Assembly (NCBI GenBank): GCA_030248825.1
Contig: JARCMB010000004.1
Coordinates: 1 to 10,773, forward strand
Origin: Pseudanabaenaceae cyanobacterium MP8IB2.15
GTDB taxonomy: Bacteria; Cyanobacteriota; Cyanobacteriia; Pseudanabaenales; Pseudanabaenaceae
Length of the DNA stretch: 10,773 bases
Direction: 5' to 3'
Shown here: in pieces, positions 1 through 5,923 of the stretch
Layout: every line of letters begins with the position of its first letter
Position numbering within the stretch: position 1 is the first letter of the stretch
Translations under genes and position numbers: made by a program
The notes under the pieces: generated by a model
What the model saw: only the letters and a program-made list of their open reading frames with translations
Databases searched by the model: none
Told to the model about the DNA's origin: nothing

Positions 1-537
1 AGCAGTGTAGTCAGGTTGGACAGAATGCTGATAACTCCCGGCCAGCACCTGTTCGCCGTAACCACTTGTGAGCAGAATCCCTTTGCAGCCAGCATTATGA
101 GCTAAGTCGATATCAGTGGCTTTATCGCCGACCATAAAACTCTGACGCAGATCGAGATCGTGTTCCCATGCCGCCGTGACCAACATCCCTGTATTAGGTT
201 TGCGCCAAGTAGAGTAATAATTCAGAGCGGGATGCACGCCTCCTTCAGCAGGACTGAGACTGGCACAGTAATAGATCGCATCGAGATGAGCTTCGGCTTC
301 TTGATGGAGCAAAAGTTTCAAGCGTGTATGTAAAACCTCGATATGAGCCAAGTCATAATAACCTCGTGCTGCGCCTGCTTGGTTAGAAACAAGACAGCAA
401 AAAATATTACGATCGTTGATCGATCGAACCGCTTTTGCCACCCCAGGCATCAGTACCAAATCCTCGGCAAAGTGGATATAGCCCGCTTCCTGGTTGAGCG
501 TGCCATCGCGATCTAAAAATACCGCAGGTTTAAGCAT
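1..537 (-). CDS. HAD-family phosphatase, GmhB/HisB-like (partial, C-terminus outside window)
   Basis: Translating the minus strand from the ATG at 537 gives 179 residues, open to the window edge. The HAD nucleophile motif FLDRDGT (D9, D11) is at the N-terminus, followed by motif II LVSNQAG (S51), the WRKPNTGM segment with the catalytic Lys (K113), and the acidic motif VGDKATDID (D138, D142). This order matches the histidinol-phosphate/D-glycero-D-manno-heptose bisphosphate phosphatase branch. In GmhB a zinc loop of one Cys-x-His and one Cys-x-Cys pair precedes RKP. Here only C91 remains, and the bases just before RKP encode Tyr-Tyr-Ser-Thr-Trp, so the canonical zinc site is absent. A cytoplasmic sugar-phosphate phosphatase is inferred; the substrate cannot be told. 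It is divergent from the AI-2E-family gene, with 87 bases between the starts. Only a few C-terminal residues are likely missing. Confidence 0.85.
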   Translation of the reverse strand, partial: MLKPAVFLDRDGTLNQEAGYIHFAEDLVLMPGVAKAVRSINDRNIFCCLVSNQAGAARGYYDLAHIEVLHTRLKLLLHQEAEAHLDAIYYCASLSPAEGGVHPALNYYSTWRKPNTGMLVTAAWEHDLDLRQSFMVGDKATDIDLAHNAGCKGILLTSGYGEQVLAGSYQHSVQPDYTA

Positions 538-624
538 TAGTAGTTAATTAACGATAATAATTTGCATCCGACCCGCATAGATTGTAATTTAGGACTTGGG
601 CAATATCTCACACCCTTCCAACCC
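538..624. promoter_or_regulatory. Divergent intergenic region, probable promoters for both flanking genes
   Basis: These 87 bases separate two divergent starts, so promoters in both directions are expected here. The region is AT-rich near 541-560 and contains the 10-base palindrome GTTAATTAAC at 543-552. A plausible -10 for the plus-strand gene is TGTAAT (583-588), but the best upstream hexamer, TTGCAT (562-567), is only 15 bases away. On the minus strand a TATTAT-like element lies in the ATAATAA run near 553-560. No box is strong enough to assign firmly; the call rests on gene layout. Confidence 0.35.
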
Positions 625-1734
625 ATGAATAATCGAGAACTAGTTTGGCAATATTTGAGGCGCGGATCGATCGCATTGGTTGTGATTCTGCTGGCATGGC
701 GTTTACGGCAGACAGTGCAGCTATTTATGATCAGTATTTTCTTTGCTTCTGCGATTACACCCGCAGTTGAGCAAATGGAGCGGCGCAGGGTCAGTCGTGG
801 GTTTGCCGTCGGGATTATCTACATTGGGTTACTGCTGATCTTGCTAACTACTGTGGCTCCTGCCCCACGTCTGATTGCCGAGCTAGCCCAATTTTTTACA
901 AAACTACCTGAACTCGCGCTCAAAATTCGCCTCCCCGATCTATCTTTTTTGGGAATTAGCCAACAACAGCTATATGACATTGCTCAGCCGAAGATCTTGA
1001 TCGATCAGGTTCAGGGCATCGGCAAAGATATTGCGGGTCAGACTGTGGAATTTACATTCAAACTCGTGAATGGGCTTGGTATTACCCTGCTGAGCTTGCT
1101 AATTACAGGCTATCTGGTAGTTAACGCTAAAGATTTAATCCGTAAAATCCTCAGTCCTTTTTCTCCAGAAATTAGAAACGAGGTGCTGATATTGATTCCA
1201 CCGATTAATCGTTGTGTGGGATCGTATGTACTAGGGAGAATCGGGACATCGGTACTGCTAGGCTTTTGCACTTACCTATCGATCGAATTTCTCAATGTTC
1301 CATACTCAGGCGCATTAGGGCTGCTCGTGGCAGTTTCCAATTTAATTCCATTTGTGGGGCCGATTTTGGGACTGATCCCGATGGTGATTGCGGCATGGAG
1401 TCAGGGAATTGTTATAGTTGGACTAGTAGTTGGGATATCTTTTACTCTCCAACAGATTGAAGCTTGGGTATTACAGCCTTGGCTAGTGGGGCCATATCTC
1501 AATCTCGACCCATTTGAGTTGCTGTTGTCGATCATCATCGGCGCAGAACTGCTCGGTGTGGTCGGGGCATTGATTGCGCCTCCAGTCGCAGGGGTGGGAC
1601 GGATTATTTTTAATCATTTTTATGAGAAGCGACTTGCACTCAAACTAGAAGCCGAGAGGGAAGCAGAAGTGCAGGTTGAGCTAGAGGATAGAATTATAAA
1701 TAAAGATAACCTCACCCCTACCTCTACTGAGTAA
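625..1734 (+). CDS. AI-2E/PerM-family transporter-like membrane protein
   Basis: The 369-residue protein fits the AI-2E (PerM/TqsA/YdiK) family in length and layout. Two N-terminal membrane spans (about 14-45) are followed by a short basic segment (MERRRVSRG, 51-59) and a third span (60-78). A largely soluble stretch (about 82-140) comes next, then a hydrophobic C-terminal half with the family-typical NLIPFVGPILG (239-249) and IIIGAELLGVVGALIAPPVAG (303-323). A charged tail rich in Glu/Lys (334-369) is probably cytoplasmic. Members of this family are reported as putative exporters or permeases, some for autoinducer-2 and some for ions; the substrate here is unknown. The reading frame is open back to a TTG at 562, but the ATG at 625 directly precedes the conserved start of the first membrane helix and is preferred. 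No clear Shine-Dalgarno precedes either. Confidence 0.88.
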   Translation: MNNRELVWQYLRRGSIALVVILLAWRLRQTVQLFMISIFFASAITPAVEQMERRRVSRGFAVGIIYIGLLLILLTTVAPAPRLIAELAQFFTKLPELALKIRLPDLSFLGISQQQLYDIAQPKILIDQVQGIGKDIAGQTVEFTFKLVNGLGITLLSLLITGYLVVNAKDLIRKILSPFSPEIRNEVLILIPPINRCVGSYVLGRIGTSVLLGFCTYLSIEFLNVPYSGALGLLVAVSNLIPFVGPILGLIPMVIAAWSQGIVIVGLVVGISFTLQQIEAWVLQPWLVGPYLNLDPFELLLSIIIGAELLGVVGALIAPPVAGVGRIIFNHFYEKRLALKLEAEREAEVQVELEDRIINKDNLTPTSTE

Positions 1735-1738
1735 TTTA

Positions 1739-1781
1739 CTGTGGCAGATTAGAGATATCTCTAATCTCATGGCTGCCACAG
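1739..1781. terminator. Nested inverted repeat between convergent genes, possible bidirectional terminator
   Basis: An outer 9-bp stem CTGTGGCAG (1739-1747) pairs with CTGCCACAG (1773-1781). Inside lies a perfect 22-base palindrome, AGATTAGAGATATCTCTAAT plus CT (1746-1767), sharing two bases with the outer arm. It begins 5 bases after the AI-2E-family stop codon and lies between convergent genes, which suits a terminator or mRNA 3' end structure. There is no downstream T-run, so intrinsic termination is uncertain. Confidence 0.5.
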
Positions 1782-1870
1782 AGATAAAACGTGTGAGTTA
1801 CGGGGAGCTACAAAGGCCTCAACTTGGACGGGGTTTAACAGAAGATAACCCTGATTACAAAATTCATGAA
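1782..1870. other. Convergent intergenic spacer
   Basis: This is the rest of the 136-base gap between the convergent stops at 1734 and 1871. Only a weak 5-bp hairpin (GGGTT 1831-1835 with AACCC 1847-1851) is visible. I see no gene or recognised RNA in it. Confidence 0.5.
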
Positions 1871-2452
1871 TCAATTCTGTGTCGATCGACCGATCTGATG
1901 AACTAACCAGCCCAATCCCATCCCCATTGTGCCAGTCATGCTCAAAATTGCGATCGCTGCCAATCTGCCAAACGGAGCTTGACGCAGTTTCTCGCCCACG
2001 ATCGGCAAAGATACAATACCAAGCCAGACGATCGATTTCGTGATCGTATTGTTCAGGCTTATGGTTTTATACTCAATATAATCTTTTAATATTGGCAAAC
2101 CGATCACAACTGCCCCACCAATAAAGTAGGTGATCGCTAGCCGCGAAAACTCAGACAGAGAGGTCACAATCGGCAAAACAACGATCATCACAATTGCTAT
2201 AGCAAAAAACTGGAACGCGGGATCGGCAATTTTAATATTATCCCTACGACCAACTAATTCAACTATGTCGGCAAATCGTAGCGGAGGAAGAAGGTTAAGC
2301 ACCAACCAGCCAGTAAAGGCATATGACAAAAAAGCGATCGACAACCACACCCAAGGAATTTTCTTACCACTAGATTTCTTTGGCTTGTCTTTAGGCTGAT
2401 CTCTAGGTTGATCTTTTGCCTGATCTTTGGGTCGATCGTTTCCTTCCGCCAC
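1871..2452 (-). CDS. Unrecognised multi-span membrane protein with D-x-P-K repeat N-terminus
   Basis: The protein has 193 residues. The start is GTG at 2452; an in-frame stop lies only four codons upstream (TAG at 2462-2464) and no ATG occurs before the first membrane span, so GTG is effectively forced. Residues 6-25 are five D-x-P/A-K/R tetrapeptides, followed by a Lys/Ser linker (26-32). About five hydrophobic segments follow (roughly 33-55, 80-99, 105-122, 140-152, 163-184). The N-terminal tail is probably cytoplasmic by the positive-inside rule. Only 19 bases separate the argB stop from this start, so co-transcription with argB is likely; that does not prove a role in arginine metabolism. 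I do not recognise the family, and no enzyme motif is visible. Confidence 0.75.
   Translation of the reverse strand: MAEGNDRPKDQAKDQPRDQPKDKPKKSSGKKIPWVWLSIAFLSYAFTGWLVLNLLPPLRFADIVELVGRRDNIKIADPAFQFFAIAIVMIVVLPIVTSLSEFSRLAITYFIGGAVVIGLPILKDYIEYKTISLNNTITKSIVWLGIVSLPIVGEKLRQAPFGRLAAIAILSMTGTMGMGLGWLVHQIGRSTQN
1950..1957. repeat. HIP1 octamer GCGATCGC
   Basis: A perfect copy lies inside the membrane protein gene downstream of argB. HIP1 is highly over-represented in many cyanobacterial genomes and supports the taxonomic call. Confidence 0.85.
2378..2437 (-). repeat. In-frame 12-bp tandem repeat, five copies
   Basis: Five imperfect 12-base units encode D-R-P-K, D-Q-A-K, D-Q-P-R, D-Q-P-K and D-K-P-K at residues 6-25 of the membrane protein. 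The units differ mostly at third codon positions, which suggests selection on the peptide or an old expansion rather than recent slippage. Confidence 0.8.
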
Positions 2453-2471
2453 AATTTCACTCTAGCTAACT

Positions 2472-3341
2472 TTAGTTGGCATAATCAGAAGCAACCAGCA
2501 TCGAGCCAACACCACTGTCAGTAAAAATTTCTAGCAGTAATGAGTGAGGTACTCGTCCATCGATGATGTGAGCCGCCCGTACCCCTTGAGCCAGAGATCG
2601 AACACAACACTGCACTTTTGGGATCATGCCACCACTGACAACACCACTGATGATTAATTCCCGTGCCTGTTGGAGGCCGATGCTACGAATCAGAGTGTCA
2701 GGATCTTTGTGATTCTCCATAATGCCAGCAATATCAGTCATCAGGATCAGCTTTTCAGCCCCAAGTGCCGCCGCTAGTTCACCTGCAACCGTATCAGCAT
2801 TAATGTTATAAGCTTGACCACAGTCATCACAGGCCACGCTAGAAACGACAGGAATATGCCCGGCCTTGATTAAGGTATCCAACAACCTGATGTCAATATT
2901 GTTGACTTCGCCGACAAATCCCATTTCCTCTCTGCCCTGAGTGCGTGCTCGGATCAAATTGCCATCTTTGCCACACAGCCCAACCGCAGAACCACCTTCG
3001 AGGTTAATTAGCTCAACAATCTGCTTATTAACTCGACCAACTAACACCATCTCGACTACTTCCATCGTGGCGGCATCAGTGACTCGCAGTCCATCAACAA
3101 ACTGAGGTTCGATATTGAGTTTTGACAGCCAGATATTAATCTCAGGCCCACCGCCATGCACGACCACGGGACGTAAACCTACTGTCGAGAGAAACACGAT
3201 GTCACGCATCACCTTCTGGCGCAGCTCTTCTTCTTTCATCGCCGCGCCACCGTACTTAACCACGATGATCTGTCCTGCAAATCTTTGCATGTAAGGTAAA
3301 GCTTCGCTCAATACCTGGACTCGATCGCTATCAGTAAACAT
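2472..3341 (-). CDS. argB: Acetylglutamate kinase
   Basis: ArgB phosphorylates N-acetyl-L-glutamate with ATP, the second and usually controlled step of arginine synthesis in the cytoplasm. At 289 residues it has the full amino-acid-kinase fold signatures: VVKYGGAAM (K29), VVVHGGGPEI (G63-G65), the VDGLRVTD substrate loop (R86), NINADTVAGELA (N181, D183), LMTDIAGI (D203) and SGGMIPKV (K242). The N-terminal helix before the first strand (about residues 8-21, VLSEALPYMQRF) is the element that marks arginine-inhibitable, hexameric ArgB. In cyanobacteria such enzymes are also activated by the PII protein, so both controls are inferred. The frame extends to a TTG at 3353, but ATG 3341 is preferred. 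No clear Shine-Dalgarno is visible. It is the first gene of a likely two-gene unit with the downstream membrane protein. Confidence 0.96.
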   Translation of the reverse strand: MFTDSDRVQVLSEALPYMQRFAGQIIVVKYGGAAMKEEELRQKVMRDIVFLSTVGLRPVVVHGGGPEINIWLSKLNIEPQFVDGLRVTDAATMEVVEMVLVGRVNKQIVELINLEGGSAVGLCGKDGNLIRARTQGREEMGFVGEVNNIDIRLLDTLIKAGHIPVVSSVACDDCGQAYNINADTVAGELAAALGAEKLILMTDIAGIMENHKDPDTLIRSIGLQQARELIISGVVSGGMIPKVQCCVRSLAQGVRAAHIIDGRVPHSLLLEIFTDSGVGSMLVASDYAN

Positions 3342-3465
3342 TTCAGGCTTCAATTTTTCTACTCTGAATCAGGAACAATAATCAGTTTTTGCGATTTGGG
3401 GTTTACGCTTTGTCGCCAGTGTGACAGTTAGGGTGAATATTTTTGGCCATTGGTTAAAAGATTTG
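3342..3465. other. Intergenic region upstream of argB
   Basis: This 124-base gap should hold the argB promoter and the 3' end of the upstream gene. I see no strong hairpin, no convincing -10/-35 pair and no NtcA-type GTA-N8-TAC site. Confidence 0.4.
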
Positions 3466-3918
3466 CTATTCAGGATCGGGATGCCGAGTCAAAATCCCTT
3501 CCATTGAGCTAATTAGGTTTGCCCCAGCAATAATACCGCTAGTCATAAAATAATGATCGGCATCTTTTTTATAGAAGGTTTGAAATCCTGTCCGCATCAG
3601 TTTGTCATCCATCACCCAATATCGCTGCACGATCGATTCTGGGGCAACCCAACCTTCGCCTTCAACCTTACCTAAACCACTATGTGTTAGCACAAAGGTA
3701 AAGCGGCGTTCGTCAGCATCAAGGCGACCTTTGTAGGCTTGGGTAGTTTCAGGCAAGTTAGAGTCGGGGAAAACCAGTTTCGTCACCATCGTAAACCAGT
3801 CATCTTTTGTCCACCCCACTAGGGTTCTACCTTTGACAGGAATCGGCATAACATTACGTTCTAGCCAGAAGCCATCTAAAGTCCATCTTCCTGATTCCAT
3901 TAAAAAGGTGTGAGACAC
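3466..3918 (-). CDS. Conserved-looking cyanobacterial protein of unknown function, 150 aa
   Basis: The protein is soluble, with no signal peptide or membrane span. It is rich in Trp (GRWTLDGFW, VGWTKDDWF, EGWV, RYWVM) and has alternating polar/hydrophobic stretches that suggest a mostly beta structure. A lipocalin-like or phycobiliprotein-lyase-like barrel is conceivable, but I see no diagnostic lyase motif and do not assert it. From memory, similar hypothetical proteins occur across cyanobacteria beginning with a comparable SHTFLME-GRW segment. That supports the GTG start at 3918, although an ATG six codons in (3900) is an alternative. It is a single gene, with 124 bases to argB downstream and 93 to ecfT upstream, and has its own candidate promoter. 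Confidence 0.75.
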   Translation of the reverse strand: MSHTFLMESGRWTLDGFWLERNVMPIPVKGRTLVGWTKDDWFTMVTKLVFPDSNLPETTQAYKGRLDADERRFTFVLTHSGLGKVEGEGWVAPESIVQRYWVMDDKLMRTGFQTFYKKDADHYFMTSGIIAGANLISSMEGILTRHPDPE

Positions 3919-3957
3919 GTCGGTGCGTTTCCAGATAACTTTTGTATATACGGATCA

Positions 3958-3985
3958 ATTATGGCAAAGTTTTCGATCGACACAA
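3958..3985 (-). promoter_or_regulatory. Candidate sigma70-type promoter for the 150-aa gene
   Basis: On the minus strand TTGTGT (3980-3985) is followed after 16 bases by CATAAT (3958-3963), about 40 bases upstream of the GTG start. A second -10-like TATATA lies just downstream near 3946-3951. Matches are moderate and by eye only. Confidence 0.3.
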
Positions 3986-4011
3986 GTATTATTCAGATCT
4001 AAGCAGCAAAT

Positions 4012-4935
4012 CTAATCACTCCCAAACCAAACTCGCAGCACCCAAAAGGGAATCAAAACCGATCCGATCAGGATGTCCCATCGCATTAACTTCAGGGGAT
4101 TCCATTTCACTTCGTGCTGATTTGGCGAGGTGAACCCGCGCACCTGCATCGCCGTGGCAGTCTGTTCGGCTCGAATAAACAAGTTGTCGATTAACCGTTC
4201 CGCCATGATCAGCCAAATCCCAAATGCCCGCTTCAAACCCAATTTTTTCCAGTTGATCGCTCTGGTGCGAATCGCTCTGACTAAATTTTGAATTTCTTCC
4301 AGCACCAAAGGCAAAAATCGTAAAGCCAAAGTCAAGGTCAACATGATCTCCACAATCGGAATTCGGAGTTTTCCTAGAGGCAGTTTCGCCAAGGGCATAG
4401 TCAGTTTGGTAATGCCTGCGGTAATTTCTTCTGGAGAAGTAACAAGCAAATATAGAGTCGGGCCATAGATAAACGTAAATATCAAGGTACTAACTCGAAT
4501 GCCCAAATCTAGCGATCGACGATTGATTTGTAACGATCCAGCTTTGAAGATCGTGTAACAGTAACTGGTTGGCTGTGGCTGGGGACAGGTTTGGCTACTG
4601 CTCAGTGCAGAGCTTAACTCAGCGGTCGATCCAGTTAGTGGTCGTCGGGACTGATGCGTAACATTAAGCCCATCAGGTGAAAACGTGGCGATCGAAAAAG
4701 TCATGGTCGCTAACAGTAGCAAGATCCCCATCTGTTGCTTCCAAATCCGAGCGGGAATCCCTGCTAGTAAAGTTACGGCAACTAGAGCTATGGCAACGAT
4801 CATGCGCCAGATCGAGTTGGCGAGGATGGGCGAAATCAAGAAGCTCAGGAGCCAGAATAGCTTGACACGCGGATCGATGCGGTGCAGCCACGTAATCGGC
4901 TGCTCCAGATATAAACCAATAGTGAGAGATCGCAT
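4012..4935 (-). CDS. Energy-coupling factor transporter transmembrane protein (EcfT/CbiQ family)
   Basis: The 307-residue protein has the CbiQ/EcfT layout: an N-terminal YLEQPITWLHRIDPRVKL segment, four or more hydrophobic helices (about 26-60, 70-85, 145-166, 193-212, 289-304), and two Ala-Arg-Gly-type coupling motifs, VRAIRTRAI (219-227) and ATAMQVRGF (260-268). In ECF transporters these motifs contact the two ATPases, while a separate S-component binds a vitamin or metal such as cobalt or nickel. Neither partner gene is in this window. A hydrophilic Ser/Pro/Gln-rich insert (about 86-126) separates the second and third hydrophobic regions; from memory, similar inserts occur in cyanobacterial relatives. 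ATG 4935 is chosen; an in-frame GTG at 4944 would add three residues. Confidence 0.85.
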   Translation of the reverse strand: MRSLTIGLYLEQPITWLHRIDPRVKLFWLLSFLISPILANSIWRMIVAIALVAVTLLAGIPARIWKQQMGILLLLATMTFSIATFSPDGLNVTHQSRRPLTGSTAELSSALSSSQTCPQPQPTSYCYTIFKAGSLQINRRSLDLGIRVSTLIFTFIYGPTLYLLVTSPEEITAGITKLTMPLAKLPLGKLRIPIVEIMLTLTLALRFLPLVLEEIQNLVRAIRTRAINWKKLGLKRAFGIWLIMAERLIDNLFIRAEQTATAMQVRGFTSPNQHEVKWNPLKLMRWDILIGSVLIPFWVLRVWFGSD

Positions 4936-4950
4936 TATGTCCACTCACTA

Positions 4951-4979
4951 ATGGTATATCAGTATTCCTCTATCTGTAA
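4951..4979 (-). promoter_or_regulatory. Candidate promoter for the EcfT gene
   Basis: On the minus strand TTACAG (4974-4979) and TACCAT (4951-4956) are separated by 17 bases and lie just after the infA-side terminator. A start site about 7 bases on would give an almost leaderless transcript for ATG 4935. This is a by-eye match only. Confidence 0.3.
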
Positions 4980-4990
4980 CTGTCTAATCA

Positions 4991-5026
4991 TAAAGCCGCT
5001 CATAGATCGATCTATGAGCGGCTTTA
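4991..5026 (-). terminator. Perfect 36-nt palindrome ending the spc operon after infA
   Basis: The 36 bases are their own reverse complement: each arm is TAAAGCCGCTCATAGATC, with the centre at 5008/5009. The hairpin has an 18-bp potential stem with a GC-rich middle and starts 23 bases past the infA stop. The minus-strand continuation is GGCTTTATGATT, so the U-tract is short. It is the likely transcription terminator of the long ribosomal operon and separates it from the same-strand EcfT gene. Confidence 0.75.
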
Positions 5027-5048
5027 CTTGAGATTCTAAAGCTGTATT

Positions 5049-5306
5049 CTATGATTTGTTGCCTTTACCGCCACCACCGCCGCCCTGATTGCGAAGACGA
5101 TAGGTAATTCTGCCTTTGCCAAGATCGTAGGGGGAGAGTTCGACTTTAACGCGATCACCTGGCAAGATTTTGATGTAGTTACGGCGAATCTTACCCGAAA
5201 TATGAGCCAAAACGTTGAAGCCATTATCCAGATCGACTCTGAACATTGCATTAGGTAGTGACTCAGTCACCGTACCTTCCATCTCAATTGCATCTTCCTT
5301 AGACAA
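5049..5306 (-). CDS. infA: Translation initiation factor IF-1
   Basis: IF-1 binds the ribosomal A site during initiation. The protein is a single OB-fold/S1 domain: IEMEGTVTESLPNAMFRVDL, NGFNVLAHISGKIRRNYIKI and PGDRVKVELSPYDLGKGRI carry the whole family pattern. The start is TTG at 5306. It gives the family N-terminus MSKED, and AGGGAGG sits five bases upstream, whereas the next Met is residue 9, inside the conserved domain. The body ends at RLRNQ (about residue 74, the usual cyanobacterial length). It is followed by an extra oligoglycine and basic tail (GGGGGGKGNKS, 75-85) that ordinary IF-1 lacks. It is the last gene of the operon, 53 bases after adk. Confidence 0.95.
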   Translation of the reverse strand: MSKEDAIEMEGTVTESLPNAMFRVDLDNGFNVLAHISGKIRRNYIKILPGDRVKVELSPYDLGKGRITYRLRNQGGGGGGKGNKS

Positions 5307-5310
5307 ATAG

Positions 5311-5317
5311 CCTCCCT
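5311..5317 (-). promoter_or_regulatory. Strong Shine-Dalgarno that fixes the TTG start of infA
   Basis: The minus strand reads AGGGAGG, a near-complete anti-16S match, four to five bases before the TTG at 5306. It is the best ribosome-binding site in the window along with that of rpsH. Confidence 0.75.
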
Positions 5318-5330
5318 AGTTTTGTGTTCC

Positions 5331-5359
5331 AATATATAAGTCTAAAACTAAGCTCAAAA
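5331..5359 (-). promoter_or_regulatory. Candidate internal promoter for infA
   Basis: The minus strand has TTTTGA (5354-5359), a 17-base AT-rich spacer and TATATT (5331-5336), fitted exactly into the adk-infA gap. It would allow infA to be transcribed apart from the operon. The -35 match is weak. Confidence 0.3.
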
Positions 5360-5923
5360 CTAACCCAGTTCCAGCTTTTGTTGAATATGTTTTGTCACCT
5401 CAGCCATTGACGGTGTGCCGTCAATAAAAGTAACATGCTTACCGTAAAATTCTAGCAACGGTCTGGTCTTAGCGTAATACTCTTCTAGACGTTGCTTGAT
5501 CACTTCTTCGGTGTCATCGGTACGCCCTAGCTGTTGCGCTCGAATTTTTAATCGATCGACTAGATCGACATCAGGGACATCAATGTTCAGGACGTGGTCG
5601 TAGTTTTGCTGGATTGATTTTAGTAGTAGATCGAGAGCCTCTGCTTGGGGAACTGTACGCGGAAATCCATCAAGGATCCAACCTGCTTTAGTGTCAGGTT
5701 GAGATAGACGATGATGAATTACTTCAATCACAACTTCGTCGGGAACGAGGATGCCACTGTCGCTAAAAGCTTTAACTTTCTGACCTAAGTCAGTACCCTG
5801 CTTGATCTCTGCTCGAAAAATATCACCAGGGGAAATACGTGGAACGCCCCAGGAATCAGCTAGAATTTCGCCTTGAGTACCTTTTCCCGATCCAGGCGGC
5901 CCCATCAAAATTAATCTGGGCAT
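5360..5923 (-). CDS. adk: Adenylate kinase
   Basis: Adk interconverts ATP + AMP and 2 ADP in the cytoplasm. The 187-residue protein has the P-loop GPPGSGKGT (8-16, K14), the AMP-binding DGFPRT (85-90), and a short-form LID (RLKIRAQQLGRTDD, 124-137) without zinc cysteines, followed by R145. The usual S-T-G-D of the AMP site reads SPGD (31-34). The ATG at 5923 shares its A with the secY stop (TAATG), so the two genes overlap by one base and are probably translationally coupled. It lies in the secY-adk-infA order seen in many bacteria. Confidence 0.96.
   Translation of the reverse strand: MPRLILMGPPGSGKGTQGEILADSWGVPRISPGDIFRAEIKQGTDLGQKVKAFSDSGILVPDEVVIEVIHHRLSQPDTKAGWILDGFPRTVPQAEALDLLLKSIQQNYDHVLNIDVPDVDLVDRLKIRAQQLGRTDDTEEVIKQRLEEYYAKTRPLLEFYGKHVTFIDGTPSMAEVTKHIQQKLELG

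Noticed and set aside
562..624. TTG at 562 as the start of the AI-2E-family gene
   Set aside because: It adds 21 residues with no family character; ATG 625 lies just before the first membrane segment.
1831..1851. Hairpin in the convergent spacer as terminator of the argB unit
   Set aside because: The stem is only 5 bp with no T-run and is well within chance.
3342..3353. TTG at 3353 as the argB start
   Set aside because: It adds only four residues, while ATG 3341 is available and fits the family N-terminal helix.
4936..5048. A hidden rpmJ (L36) gene after infA
   Set aside because: The gap is about 113 bases, mostly taken by the 36-nt palindrome, and contains no small basic reading frame with the L36 Cys/His pattern.
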